Assembly: GCA_036971615.1 (NCBI GenBank)
Contig: JAYKKR010000008.1
Span: 930,001-994,000 of the forward strand
DNA: 64,000 nt
Direction of reading: 5' to 3'
Source of the DNA: Amyloporia xantha
Lineage: Eukaryota; Basidiomycota; Agaricomycetes; Polyporales; Adustoporiaceae
Position numbers and translations under genes: made by a program. A model generated the notes under the pieces. That model had not been told where the DNA came from, searched no databases, and worked only from the letters and a program-made list of their open reading frames with translations. Shown here piece by piece: positions 12,536 to 26,857 of the stretch. Numbering within the stretch: position 1 is the stretch's first letter; every line of letters begins with the position of its first letter.

Positions 12536-13001
12536 GGGGCACTAGGCATTGGCGTGGGGATGAAGTAGGTGATTAGAGACTGGGGTTCAGCATGAGTGTT
12601 GACGAGCCGATGATGAGTTGATGATCCTTAATGCCTGCGATTACGATTAGTTCTTTTCCTTCTTCCAGCTTGTCATTCGTAGGTACGTAGTTACTGGTGC
12701 ATAGACACCTCCCGCTTCGTGTAGTATACATTAGACGGTCCTCATATCTTCTCCTGGATCCTATTGCCCCATTCAAATACATGTCTTCCCCCGGGATCAA
12801 TCAGGTTGATCAAGAGAGTGCAGACAAAATTATTCGAGGCTCTAGACTAGTACATGTAATGCGATACGGTTGTCGAATAACAGGACCCACAGGCGGCTTC
12901 ATAGGCAAGAAACCAAGAGCGCAGAAAGTCACGACGTGCTCGTACAAGAAGCTCTACGCAACGAACCACCCGCGCAGCCTCTCCCTTTGCCGATAGCACG
13001 A
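12536..13001. other. Convergent 3' intergenic region
   Basis: Tail-to-tail gap between the CBM gene and the long RGG-rich gene. It is AT-richer than its neighbours and holds no supported gene; it presumably carries both 3' untranslated regions and polyadenylation signals. Confidence 0.5.
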
Positions 13002-16000
13002 TTACCTCCCGCCCTTCTTTTCCACCTTCCACTCCTTGAAGATCCCGTCTAGGCTCTTGTACAGCAGATGCTGCGGCAACGAGCGTATTATCTCCCCCAC
13101 CCGCTCCTCCGCCTCGTTCTTCCCGTTGTCTGGGGCCGCCTTCTTCGCGTACTCCACCGCCAGCCGGAAGATCGCCAGCACCGCTAGCGAGACGTGTGTC
13201 TGCTGCGCGCCGTGCGCGGCGCCCGGAGATAACGCAGAAAGAAGCGGGCCCGCGACGTTCGTCGCCGCGAGCGCGGACGTCGGCTGGGGATATGCGGGAC
13301 TTGAGCGTTCGCCACGCACGAGTCGGAGGAGGATCTCGAGGATGTTATCCGTCTCGGTCATGTGGGTGCGCAGGAAGCGCTGGCGTTCGGTCAGCTGGCC
13401 GACCATCGAGTTTTGTGCCCATGTCTCGAGCACGGTCCAGATAGTAGGGGCCTATGCGGGACATCAGACTCCATTACTGGAAGAGAAGACAGATATGCTT
13501 ACGGGATCGGGATCTACGACGTCGATTTTTCTCTCCCACCCATCGGCAGCGTCGCCGGCGACCCAGAACATGCGCCCGAACATACTCTTCAGCCATTCTT
13601 GCACATCGCCGGTCTTCACCCAGCGCGGTTCGGACAGAGGGCGTTCTCTGTCGAGTTGTGCAATCAGAGTTATTTTGGTGGGAAGGGAAACCTTCGAGAA
13701 CGGAGGTATTGTTGGATCAGTATCAAGGTGTTCTGCTATCTCCAGAGGCAAATAAGATGCAGTCAACTCTGAATATGCTTCCATCTGAGAAACAAATATT
13801 AATTGCAGAACTTTAATGGGTGATACAGTTGATGTCACTTACCATGATACCCTTTATAACCGCTAGTTTCATCCTTGGTGACGTTGACGTAGACTTCGAT
13901 GCGGCCCTCAGCTCTCATCACTTTTAGTCCGTCGACAATCTCGGCGTCAATCACCATTCTCCGCGAGCCCGCAGCATAGGAGACGGAGAGTCTGTTCGCC
14001 GAGGCGACCCTGCTCTTCCCAGCGGCCTGTGGTGGAATCTGGGATGTCGAAGGATCGCTGTAAGCCGTCGAACCTGTATATGCGACCGAGACAACAGTCT
14101 TCGCAGTAGGGGAAACTGATGACTGTCGCAGTCCTTGTGCCTCGTATTGGGATACGTCATCAGCGGGCTGCGTAGGCTCGGGCGGTGCATCCCCACCGCC
14201 ATTCAGAGAATTCGCCGCATCTTCGTCGATCACAGTAGACGTAAAGGAAGAGAATTCTGGGTTCTGCCCGTTGGTGTCAGGCACAGTGGAAGCCAAGGAA
14301 TCAGTGGGTTGCAATGGCGCGCCAGTAGGACCGGCGACGGCGACAATTTCGGAAGGTGCCTGGACATCACCGGTGCGCGAACTGTCAGCGGGATCGACAG
14401 CAGAGGAGACGGATGGAGCAGCCACAGAAGCAGAAACATCATCAGCAGTAGACGATCCAGCAGGAATAGCATTATTAGTGTCCTGATTGTTTTCGGAATC
14501 GACCTCAGGCGCAGTGCCTGTTCCCGCACCATTCTCGTGGTGATGAGGTGAGGCCCCCATCGAGACATCGGATGCACCAGTCAATGACTGATTCTCTTGG
14601 CCGTGCATGCCATTAGGGCCATTGGGATCAACAGACATCCTGACCTGCTCCGCAGAGGGCGCATCATCATGCTGCTCATCAGGCGAACCCGGAGCGTCCG
14701 CATCACCGCCCAACATGTGATATTCGTCGTGCCCCTCCCCTTGCATATCATCATAATCATTGCCTTCTTGAGAAAATGTAGATTAGTGGTGGGAACGGGG
14801 GCGTTCGAGCGAGCTGCGCGTCCACACTGTGCACGGACTCGATCGAGAATAGAAGGCTTACCGTATTCGCCCTCTGCATCAGCGTCAGGATCATTATACT
14901 GATCGGCCTGGTGGCCATCATCATGATCCCCTTCCTCATCCTGCTGGTCGTCGCCGCCGATAGCAGCCATGAGCCAGTCGCCTTCGCTGGCTGTCTCCGC
15001 CACGCTGGGAGCAACACTGTCTCGACCAGCGATAGTTTCAGAACCATCATATTCCATGCTGGGAGCAACACTACCACCGTCATGCTCTGTCCCCATCCCA
15101 GACGATTGAGGAGGTGGTGGAGGAGGGCCACGGCCATCTTGTGAGTCACCATCATCATCCTCAAGTTTTTTACGCTTCCCCTTCCTGATATTGGAAGCGG
15201 GAGACGGGCCAGGAGAATAAGATTGAGCAGGAAGTAGATGAGCATCATCAGCAGTCACAGGAGTGTGGAAATAAATACGAATCCGTGACGGCGGTGGTGG
15301 TAACAGAGTGGCTGCTTCCGTTTTAAGGGGAGCACTCTCACCGAGATTACCTCCGGTCGCTGGCGCAGAAGTCATCGACGTCGCGTCGACAGAGCCAGAT
15401 GCATCTTCAGATTTGATCGCAGGAGGATCCTGCTCAACGCGAGCGTTAGCGGCACCATCATGCGGGATAGAGCTCTCGAGAGCTTCCACCTTCACGAGAT
15501 GTTCAACGATGTCGAGCTTCCCGACATCCCAACTCCAAGAAAGCTCAGGTATCTCGAGCCCCACGATTTTGAAATCCGTCAGTGTACGTCTGTTTTCATC
15601 TTTCTTACCAGATGAAAATCCAGACGAGAAGCTGGTAGGGGCGACACTGCCGTTTTCTCTACCAGCGTGTACCACAGCAGAATCGTGCCGACCTCCACGT
15701 GAAGACTGCGAGAATCCTTGATTGCGTCCGCGGAATGAACTGTTGTTTGAATAGTTCTGTTGGTGGTGTTGGTGATGACTGTGATGGTGTTGCTGCTGCT
15801 GGTAGCCGTGCGAGTAACTCTGGCCGCCACCACCGCCAGAGAACGACCCACCTCGTCGATTGTCTCTGTTCCCGAAGCCACGGTTCGATCCATGCCCTCT
15901 GAAACTCCCTCCGTTCTGACTCATACCTCCCCGTCCGCCTATGTTGTTGTACGACCCACCGCCTCTTCCTCGGTTTCCGCCCCTATTCGTCGCCATCGGC

Positions 16001-16842
16001 GCCCCTCTCCCCCGTCCACCCTGGTTAGGTCCACCACGTCCGCCACCGAACCCTCCTCGACCACCACCCATCGCCATCTGATTCATTCCAGGGCCGCCTC
16101 CACGAAGATGGCCCTGCCCTTGACCCTGCGTAAACATCCCCATGCCTCCGCCTTGCTGCATAGTCGGAGGGGGCGGAGGAGGCTGGAATTGAGGCTGCGG
16201 CGGAGCGGGGCCTCGATGCTGATTCGGCCCATCGAATCGTTGTCTTTTTGGAGGGGGAGGTTGCTGAGGTGATGTATGATGAAGATGCTGGTTCCGATTA
16301 TTCGGGCGTTGTTGTTGCTGCTGGGAGTGAAAGAACTGCTGCTGCTGGTGCTGCTGCTGGAATGGTTGGGGCGTAATTTGCGGTTGATATGGGGTTTGAG
16401 GGACTTGCTGGGGGGTAGGACCACCCTGCGGGACGTACGGTTGCTGATAAGCCCCGGCCTGAGGTTGGTATGGGTTGTACGCGGGCTGCGGAGGTGGAGG
16501 TGGAGGCGGTTGTACAACTGGAGGTGGTGGTTGAAAGTGCGCTTGTGGGTGTCTTTGCTGTTGTTGCCAAGACAAGTTTTGTTGGCCTCCGTATCCATAA
16601 TTTGCATATAGAGCAGATTGCTCAGGAGTTGGCCGAGGAGCTGCTGGCTGAGCAGCCTGGGCAGCGGACCATTGAGGGTTGTATGTGCCGACCGTAGGAG
16701 CCTGGACGTGTTGCGCCGCTGTTGCAGCTGCCCAATATGCTGAATAATCGGGCTGAGCTGGTTGAGGAGGCGGAGGACCAGGCGGGAGAGGAGGCTGCTG
16801 TGGGTTGTACGCGGCCGTAGTGACGAATGGGTTCTTGTTCAT
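13002..16842 (-). CDS. Large Pro/Gln- and RGG-rich protein, function unknown
   Basis: Exons 14862-16842, 13843-14766, 13503-13768 and 13002-13451 join in frame to 1206 aa. Residues 1 to about 230 are Pro/Gln/Tyr rich (MNKNPFVTTAAYNPQQ). About 240-390 is packed with Gly-Arg-Gly and RGG repeats, then His/Gln runs, as in RNA-binding low-complexity proteins. After about residue 415 there are conserved-looking segments (TDFKIVGLEIPELSWSWDVG, RIRIYFHTPV) separated by acidic and Ser/Ala-rich linkers. The C-terminal 250 residues look folded and helical (VIDAEIVDGLKVMRAEGRIE, LRTHMTETDNILEILLRLVR, GIFKEWKV). The acceptor of exon 3 was chosen (TTCAG at 13769) because it alone keeps frame. I do not recognise the family. 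The RGG block suggests an RNA or ribonucleoprotein role, which is inference. Confidence 0.75.
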
Positions 16843-17163
16843 GGTCGTGATGATCTAAGTGATTGCTTTTTTGCGAGAGCAGGAGCGTCTTGAGGGTCGT
16901 GAAGGCTTGCCTAGCACAGAATAAAGAGAATAGATATGGTATCGAGAGTTGGCCAAGTTTCTGCGGCTCGACTGGCAGAACGCTAGCAAGGGAAGAACAA
17001 AGCCGCCGTCACGTCATGTCTTCGGTCACACCGTCACACCGTCGGACGGGCGAGCGCGGGATACTCGCGGACGTCGTGAAGGATCAAGCGATCAAGTAAA
17101 GTACTGAATTCCAGAGAAGCTGAAAGTATACAAAAATAACGCATGTTGAATCTGCAGGATATG
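16843..17163. other. Upstream region of the RGG gene / 3' end of KRR1
   Basis: This gap contains the promoter of the minus-strand RGG gene and the 3' flank of KRR1. I see no additional gene. Confidence 0.5.
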
Positions 17164-18760
<1,597 letters not shown>

Positions 18761-18904
18761 CTTCGTCAGGTATCGCAGCGACTCGAACTTGCAGTCGTGA
18801 TCAAATGGAAAATCACGTGTGACCGTGACCTGCGCGATGCAGTGACAGTATTGTTCCTCTTTCTTACCAGTGATAACATTGTACGTCTCGACACACCTTT
18901 CACC
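18761..18904. promoter_or_regulatory. Bidirectional promoter KRR1 / NCBP3-like
   Basis: Only 144 bp separate the divergent start codons of KRR1 (18760, minus) and the NCBP3-like gene (18905, plus), so both promoters must share this segment. No clear TATA box is visible. One gene works in ribosome assembly and the other probably in mRNA export. Confidence 0.6.
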
Positions 18905-20213
18905 ATGGACATCACTCCTGAAATCATTGACGCTCCTATCGACACCTTATCCTACGACGAATCTGTTCCTTATGACGAGCAACTCGCCCTCGAGTCTTCT
19001 GTGGAACCTGGTCGGGCCCAACTCGCCGATCGTATAGGCAATACGAAAGTATATCTACTGTCTGAAGCAACAGGTGCGCGGCTGGGAAAGGTGCGCTGGT
19101 AGACTGTCTCGCACGACGCGGTACAACGGCCTGATGTGAGAGTACCGACTTTGAATCCGCTTGCTTTGCTATATCACCGCTTGATGGCAATGTGGTTAGC
19201 GTAAGCACGGAGACGAGGACAGGTCAGAGAAGACAGACGGAGATGTTGAGATGGAAGAAGGTGGATGAGCATGTCTATATCTACTACTTGTATCTCTAAT
19301 GTCTCTTGTCTATCACGTAGACTCGTCCTTCAGGGAGAATGCAATTCTATTTCGCGGCACACCGATTTCGCACCTCCCAACTCCGAGTATATTTGCATAT
19401 GCGACACACTTTGACTCCCACCCAATGGGGCTAGAGTGGGTAGACGACACAACATGTATTCTCGTCTTCTCCTCGAAAGCAGACGCACGTGCGGCATATC
19501 GTCATCTTGCCAAGTCAATCGCTGAAGAGCCGTCCAACGAGGACGGCTCGGTAACAGCAAAGCCTATTCCTATTGCGTTATGGCCACCAGAAGACAGGAT
19601 CAATAAGAGTTTGGGGAAGGGCGAAGGGTTGAAGGGAGCTATCCGGATGAGATGGGCTACAAGGCAGGATGTTAAGAAAAAGGGGGCAAAGAAGGAAAGC
19701 GAATTCTACAAGAAGTACGGAGAGAAGGCGGGAAAGAATATAACGAGTGGCGAGGGTCCACAGGTCGACGGAGACGATGAACGTCACAGGAAGAGAAGGC
19801 GAGGGGATCCATTGGAAGAAACGGTCCAAAAAGCGCAATTGGATGACGAGCTAGATGCCTTCCTAGCTGAGGATAACGATGCGTCGCGCGAACCGACTCC
19901 CCCTCCATCGAAGATGCGTTCTGACTATATTGGCACCAACGGTAAATCCTTACTGGAGCGGACGTCAGTAATGCGTGCTCGGCCGGACACCTTGGCGTCA
20001 CGAATCATGGCCGATCTTCCTCGTCGCGCACGTTCGCATAGGGACGGGAAGCGTGATGGCGAGACGCGGATGTCAGAGCGACGGCCAAGAAGAGAAAGAT
20101 TTACATCTGAAGACGACGAGGGGACCGTTACAGCAAGAATACAGGAACGACCAAGGAAGACACAGAAGGATCTGGATGACGAATTGGATGCGTTCCTAAG
20201 AGAGAGAGAATGA
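18905..20213 (+). CDS. NCBP3-like nuclear cap-binding / RNA-binding protein
   Basis: Exons 18905-19090, 19200-19260 and 19321-20213; 379 aa. Phases agree at both introns (0 and 1), and the middle exon restores RKHGDEDRSEKTDGDVEMEE, a natural acidic/basic linker. An RRM-like domain at about 84-160 has NAILFRGTPISHLPTPSIFA and GLEWVDDTTCILVFSSKADA, which match the degenerate RRM of NCBP3 (C17orf85 family) with its WVDDTSC-like motif. Next comes a basic region with RMRWATRQDVKKKG. The tail has two copies of an LDDELDAFL-type motif (at about 245 and the very C-terminus) separated by Arg-rich sequence, similar to the UAP56/Mago-interacting motifs of export adaptors. Likely role: binding capped RNA and mRNA export in the nucleus (inferred). 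Confidence 0.8.
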
Positions 20214-21871
20214 TACAGATTCGCCTCCATCCCGCTCATATACATTCACCCCACTGTATTTAATTATTATCGCCCCTCACTCAGGAAAAGAAAAGGTACT
20301 GTACAACATATTATGTATTTCATATCTGTCTTGCATATGATGACTCCGTTTGATAAGAAAGCAGAATGTACACCTATTGTGCATTGCATATCGATGATCA
20401 GCCTTGAATGTCGAACGTAAAAGTCCCGCCACTCTGGTGGTCGCAAGTATATGTCGACGAAGACGGCTTACATTTAACAATTGAACTCGCTATCTTAAAT
20501 GACCTTAAGGTCTCGCTATCTTTTGCCCGGGGCTCCTTGTCTCGCCCGACGCTCACTTGCACTGTCGGTATTATCTGACCGTTACCATCCTGTTCGTTTA
20601 GGGCTGGTCTTACCTCCTCCAACTGACAACGTTCCAGCTGCCGTTCGCTCAGCCTGGCCCGACTGTAAACCTGAACTGTGGACACGATGACAGTTTGTCG
20701 CTGCACCATGTTCGAGACTGTGAGTGAGTCATATTACTGGGGCTACTGAAAATTTGCATCCTGTCATCATATGATTCAAGCTTGAATTTTGAAGAGGTCC
20801 GTAACCGTCTCTACGGATACATTATGATATGATCGTTTCTGCTAGTGACCCTATTCACTTCCGACTCTCAAGTGCTAACCGTCTAGCAGACGATTTGCCT
20901 GCATAATTAGTCTGACCGGATCCACGTAACGTCTAATCTTGGTTTACTAACCATGCCATGTCATGGTGTCCCTGACTTCCTGTGGTCTATCTCGCCGCTT
21001 CCATTTGATCTTGAGTGGAAGGGAAGTCTACGCGAAGTCCAAACCACCGCTATTTCATCTTCCGGCCGTATTTTTGTACTGACAGCACTGCCATCAGACG
21101 CTGAAATGCAAGACAAGCCGCCCACGAAGACCACTTCGGCTGCTATTGGCTTGGTAATGATCGTGACATACTATGGATGTTATATCTTGCCGCCTGCATT
21201 ACCCTGCGGCTGCTCATGTCACCTTACGCTTCCTTACAGACACTGCCACTGAGCGGACTAGGCTGCTATCATTTTACCACCTCGTGGTGGGTCCTGCTTC
21301 CTCCGTCTATCCTGCTACCTGTTATCTTTATTGCCCACCCCGAACGCTGCAGTGCGCTCAACATGGACGCAAGCTCGCCCCCTCGCCATGATCGATCTCA
21401 GCAATGTACAAGGGGAAGCTTGACGAACTTGACGCTCTGAGGCTTACCCGAAATAAGGACAACCATGTAGACAACGTGTATGTGGATGTAACTTCGCACA
21501 GATCCGGTAGCATTGCCTCGCCGGAAGGATGGGAAGATCACGGTTCTACTTCTATAACCCAAGCCACACATGTTGCCAAGGTAGTTTGCGGCCTGTACAG
21601 TCTCACACGTTCATTTCTACGTCTCGGTGAAAATATATGAAGGCTACACCCATGTCAAGTGGGCCTCAGTGGGCCTCGTATCGCTCTCCAGTGCTATACG
21701 ATATGCCTCATCCAGACATTCCAAGAGCGAAAGGAAATCGGGCATATTTTTGAGCACATGTAAGTCTCGATATATAGTATGTCGGGTGTACCTAGTGCTC
21801 ATTTCATGAGCCAGCTTTGCAGACCGCTTATACTCAGTAGCGATTGGCAGTGAATACCTCACATAATTGAT
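20214..21871. other. Intergenic, no supported gene
   Basis: A minus-strand frame 20398-20709 (103 codons, ending YTCDHQSGGTFTFDIQG) is open and might be a small gene or a terminal exon, but it has no signal peptide, paralogue or splice support. Other frames at 20953-21640 look random. The last few hundred bases are the upstream region of the 21872 DUF6533 gene. Confidence 0.35.
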
Positions 21872-23528
21872 ATGACATCGGTCGGTGACTTACGTCCTCC
21901 TTGTTCTCACAGCCTTCATCATATATGACTTTATTCTCAACGTCGGAGACGAGATTCAGTTGATATGGGGTCGCAAATCGTCTTCCTGGGTCTTGCTGTT
22001 ACTGAATCGACTGAGTTTGACAATGTTTGCTATCATGGAATTTCCAAGTTATCTATTCCGTTCCAACATCTCGGTATGAGAGTCAGCCCAGTCTACCAGT
22101 AATTCGCGCAACTGATATTCCCTTTCGTTTACTCGAAAGAGGTGTGTGGTCGTGCCTATTGCCACCGCTGACATCTCACACCTCAGTCATACAGCTGCGC
22201 GTCTCTTACTGACGCTGGCGATAGCACTTACCTGTCATCTGCGTGCATATCTGCTGGTCAGTGTTGCGAATATATACATGTATACCTTACTTATTTTTCT
22301 GCGAAAGTGGTTGCAGCCCTTCGTATGTATGCAGTGAGTAGACGAAACCGGTACCTGGCAATTATTACTCTGGCATTAGCAATGGTGCCCGTAGGCACAA
22401 ATCTAGTCAGCCTTCTCTTTTTGTATTCCGGAAGTCTGCTAAATGGTCACTCTGACAGTATAAATACATTCAGACAGTCTTCTTCCACACCGATATCACC
22501 ATAAACAGAGACCGTCACCTACATAAGTGTAAAGGACATGTAAATATGCCCCATTCGGCTCTAATTGCGTATGTATTTGACGCTTACACTTCATCCTCTG
22601 GTGGCTATTGACACTGTCGTATGGGATTATTCTAGTTGTATGTTGATTCTTCAACCTCATCGGTAGGGCTGACTGTTACATCCATCGTTATAGTGCTTTA
22701 CGTCAACCGTGCAGCTACAGTTGCATCAGATACTCTAGTCATCGCTACGACATGGTTGTACATGTCACGCCCGGCGGTGTCAGCTCGCCAAGGATCCTTT
22801 TATGTAAGGCCCGAACTCTCCACGGTTATGCTTCGAGATGGTGAGACGTCGGAATAATAGTCCGTTGTAGTAGAAGCTGATCACAAGTGACTTCTGTCTC
22901 AATCTAGGCACTGTGTACTTTTTGTAAGGAGGGTAGAATAGTGTTCCTGACACGGAAGGCTGATGCTTTAAGTTTGTTCAGAGCACTGACCTTGCTCAAT
23001 GTTACGGAAATTGCGATTTACAAGTCGGGAAGGGTATGCTCGTCTATTCATTCATGTTCTGTATGGCGAGTGCTCATGGTACATTATAATCAAGGGTTCC
23101 GTGAACCTCACGGTTGTTATATTCCCGTCCGTGACTGATCGCTGGAATTATCAGACATTGCTAACTTCAAATTTGTCAGACTATCATCGATCCTTATCTC
23201 ATACTTCCTTTTACATATCCATAAGGCAGCCGGCTCTACAAATGTATCCCATGGGTCTGAAACGCTGTCATTTCTCCGTTCAAATGACACCGCGTTACCG
23301 TGCTCCCAGCTGTCTAACATGGAATTTGCACCAAATGCCTCGATCACGCTGGCTACAGAAGAAGCAGAAGAGCTCACGTCGGCCTCAGCTACTGACTATT
23401 TGGCTGAAGATGGGAACGGGAGCATGATCAATAGGGACGAAAATAAAGGGGCGTGCGAGGAAGATAATATTGAACCTGTAGTGCTGGGGGAACTTGAAGG
23501 TGTCCCGCGCATTGATTGTATCCCATGA
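21872..23528 (+). CDS. DUF6533 domain membrane protein, copy 3, shortened N-terminus
   Basis: Exons 21872-21884, 21913-22073, 22140-22141, 22195-22256, 22308-22405, 22474-22568, 22636-22637, 22694-22840, 22908-22923, 22982-23033, 23095-23126 and 23180-23528; 342 aa. The two N-terminal exons of the other copies (about 30 residues) are missing. An ATG at 21872 gives MTSVA and splices in the correct phase into the DUF6533 core exon (IIYDFILNVGDE, LIWGRKSS, LLNRLSL). Downstream exon lengths match the family, with both 2-nt exons kept. The tail has EFAPNASITL and ends acidic. It is the most diverged copy with copy 4. It could be functional with a lost first segment, or an early pseudogene. Confidence 0.65.
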
Positions 23529-25066
23529 AGGTCGTACAACGTCCGCCAGATAATATTGGAAGAGTAGAGGGTGTCTCCCATGTATAATTTTCCTCGTATG
23601 TGCTTGTTCCCAGGTGCTCTGGCCAGGTTCCCCAAGATCACTCTTTGGCGGCTCTACAATGAACAGATTGCTACAGCAGTTTTATGTTAGCCATAGTTCG
23701 GCTGCCATCAGTCCGCAATGTTGCAATGCACGAAGTCCAAACCACGTCGGAGTGAAAGTTACAGGCACGTTGGCTGGCATTAGCTTGCCGGGGTTTTGTC
23801 TGTATTGAGTCTTTCCACCCTCTGCCGCAGGCCACTTTACGTTCCGATCGATCGAGGAGAAACAGGACCACTCTCAGCCTTCTCGACAACAATACACACG
23901 ATCCAGATGGCTTGGGCACTGTGCAATTCAGTCATATACGCACCGGTAGCTAGTATGTCCGGGGTATCCTCACTGTCTGCCGCACGCGCAGTGAACGCGG
24001 ACCTTGGTTACTGGATATGATGTGGTAACGCGGAGCCACGGTGGTGGTTTGGAAGTGGTCTCGCGTCCTAGCGATGAGCGTTATCCGATCTACGTGTTCC
24101 TCAGCCAGATGTCCTATAAGACAAAAGCCGTGGTCTCACTGTGGTCAAACGTGTGGATGACTTTCCGGATGAAGGCATGACGTGGCACTCACGCAGCCGT
24201 CCCCCTCGCGCGATGCACGTTTCTCGCTGAAAAGCCGATTATCTGCTTACGCCTTAAATTTTTCTGCTGGGATAATTTTCTGCGTACTGAGACGTGAGTA
24301 AGAATCGGGCTTTAGCCGTCACGCGAGTGAGCTGGGTAGATGTGCCGGGTGTTGGTGGAGGGTGCGAGATGCTTCCTCTCACCTAATGAATACGTTGCGG
24401 TACGGTACGGAGTCGGCTTGGACAATCCCCTTCCGCCAATTTGAGATGTCCTAGGCAGCGACTGTGATAAATAGGGCCAGAGTCGAAGCGACTTAAGCTT
24501 CGGCTCCGTGGGTCCTAATAGGTCCCGATTACATAATGCCATGAGTTCGTCCGTCAAGCCTCGGCGACCAGAAACTTGCCCCAAAGCTCGTCGTTCCCAA
24601 TGAGTTCTCCCGATTCATATGGTCCTTATCACTTCTTCATGGTTGCTATATGGCAGCAGAATTATGCTAGCTTTTATGCTCTTTTGTTTGTCTACTTCGC
24701 CCGTCCGGAATGTGTAACCGCCGGGCTCAGGGTGAATCGATGACAGCGGCTCATCAGGATAATGTATGTTGACTTCCATACTCTGCGCGGAAGGAATGGA
24801 CAGCCTCGACCACTTGGGAATTCTCGCACCATGTGTATGTGGACAGGTCTTCGTAGGATGTGCTGGCACGACCCATGAGAAGATCGGTGGTTCAATTCAA
24901 CCTGCTATTTCAGGCTATGGCTTCTGCGAGGCGTCGTGCAGCCTGTGTGGTCTTCCAAAGTTGATGTTGGGCTTCTCAGCGAATATATTTCGCATGAGGG
25001 CCACACCAGCTTCAAGTAGATCCCATACGACTTTGGGAGCAACATCGTGACGTCTCGCTATCTAGG
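23529..25066. other. Intergenic between DUF6533 copies 3 and 4
   Basis: No gene supported. Short open frames (74-94 codons) show no conserved features. 24.6-25.06 kb should hold the promoter of the next gene. Confidence 0.4.
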
Positions 25067-26857
25067 ATGGCCAGCTCTTATGGATTACCAGCGGCAGAGC
25101 TCGTGGGCTTGCTTGAAGAGCGGTGAGTCGGAATCTCCATATAACGGCGTATGCTTATTTTTTGTGCTGCCCCTAAGCTCCCCAGGAAGTTATTACGGAA
25201 TCGCGATCGGCGGTAATTGACCCATTCATTTGGTACTTTATCTGTCTGCTACTCACTACATAGACGATATGGTCTTACAGCAGTGATCACATATGACTAC
25301 TTACTCAATATCGGCGAGGAGGTTCAGCTGATGTGGTGCCCCAAATCCACCTCCTCCATATTGCTTGTGCTCAATCGACTGAACTTGATTATGCTTGCTA
25401 TCACGGAAGTTTTGCTTTCGTTACCTGATGACAACGGACTGGTATGAGGATCAATACGATCTGGTTTTGTGTCGCTGACAAGCCCTTATACAGGTTCAAA
25501 GGTCTGTGGCCACAAGTTGCTAGTGCTATCAGCGACTCATCTTGGTGACACAGCTGTGCGACCATTATTTTCAGTAGTGCTGCAGCGTACCTGATATCTC
25601 TGTGCATCTCTGCCGGTGAGGCTCGTGGACATCATGCGTGTATCCTGCTCCTCATACTGTGGAAGTGGTTGCGGCTCTTCGTATGCATGCCGTGAGTGGG
25701 CGGAATTGGGTCCTAGTAGTCGCTACACTGGCATTAGGGTTGGTGCCTCTGGGCACAAATCTGGTCAGCATTCGCTCTTCCGGTGCTGTGGGATACGGCA
25801 CATCTGCTAATTGATCACTTGATAGTATGCCTACATACAAACGACTAGCCTGGTCATTGCCGTTCCCAACGGCATCTACCAGATAGATTTATGTCTGCAA
25901 TCCGTAGACGTGTCCAATGCGTCTGATATTGCGTGCGTGACCGATACGCATACTTTATCCTCTGTTGACGACTGAAACCTGTCGCATGACATTCTAGAGG
26001 TGATGTCAATACTAGAATATCACCCTCGGCATTCTGGACTGAGTTTGAGTCGTGCTCACATTGTAGCCCTTTCTGTCACCCGTGGGACTATAATAGCATC
26101 GGATATCCTCGTCATTGTCGTGACTTGGTGGCACTTGTTGCGCTTAGTACTGTCCGCCTCGCAAGGAGCCTCCAACATGAGGCCCTCTCTCACAACAGTC
26201 ATTCTGCGAGACGGTGAGAGCATCTAAGAATATGGTAACATCCCAAACTGATTTAATTTGTTGTTGTACGAACGCAGGCACTATGTATTTCGTGTAAGGC
26301 TGACTAGAAATGACAATTCACGCATGCTATGCTCATAGCCGGACCTTTCAGTGCGCTGATGGTACTAAATATCGCGGATATTGTCGTATTCATGGCCACC
26401 CAAGTAAGCTACCTTATGTGCGGTCTTCCCTGTCGTTTTGCTTATGGCATGACTAAATCCAGGGATTTGTAGACGCCTCACCCATGCTCGTCGCGTTTGT
26501 ATCTCACTAGTATCAATACTCCGCCTATCTAATCTTACGTCCGATAGAATCTCATCCATCCTTACCTCTCACTTTCTAATCCACATCCGCAGGGCATCTG
26601 AAACTCAAAGATCTTCGTCAAGTGGCTCAGGTGGCGGCACACCAGCCCGCTCTCAGATATCGAGTCTCGAATTCGCCCCCGCAGTCGTGCGTCACACACG
26701 AGAGGTAGATGACTCGGCCAACTCAGCATCAGTAGACAATGTGGCAGACGAGAATTCGTGGGGGAGTATGGCTGATGGGGATGTCTCGCGTGAGAGTGGT
26801 CAGAAAGACGAAGTTGAACTTGAAGTGTTGGCGGAAGGCACACGCCGCATGGGCTGA
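25067..26857 (+). CDS. DUF6533 domain membrane protein, copy 4
   Basis: Exons 25067-25122, 25178-25212, 25284-25441, 25494-25501, 25554-25615, 25666-25763, 25826-25932, 25998-25999, 26067-26213, 26278-26293, 26352-26403, 26463-26494 and 26548-26857; 360 aa with all phases consistent. The start is MASSYGLPAAELVGLLEE. The core reads VITYDYLLNIGEEVQLMW, with a conservative Asp-to-Glu change in the GDE motif. The first microexon is 8 nt here (GTTCAAAG, encoding Val-Gln before Ser-Cys-Ala-Thr-Ile), against 2 nt in the six other copies. The last exon keeps ISSILTSHFLIHIRRA and the EFAPA tail motif. It is the most diverged intact paralogue, probably the oldest copy, and lies outside the inverted arms. 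Confidence 0.78.

Noticed and set aside
20398..20709. 103-codon minus-strand frame as a secreted small protein
   Set aside because: No signal peptide, few cysteines, no paralogue in the window; kept only as a remark on the intergenic region.
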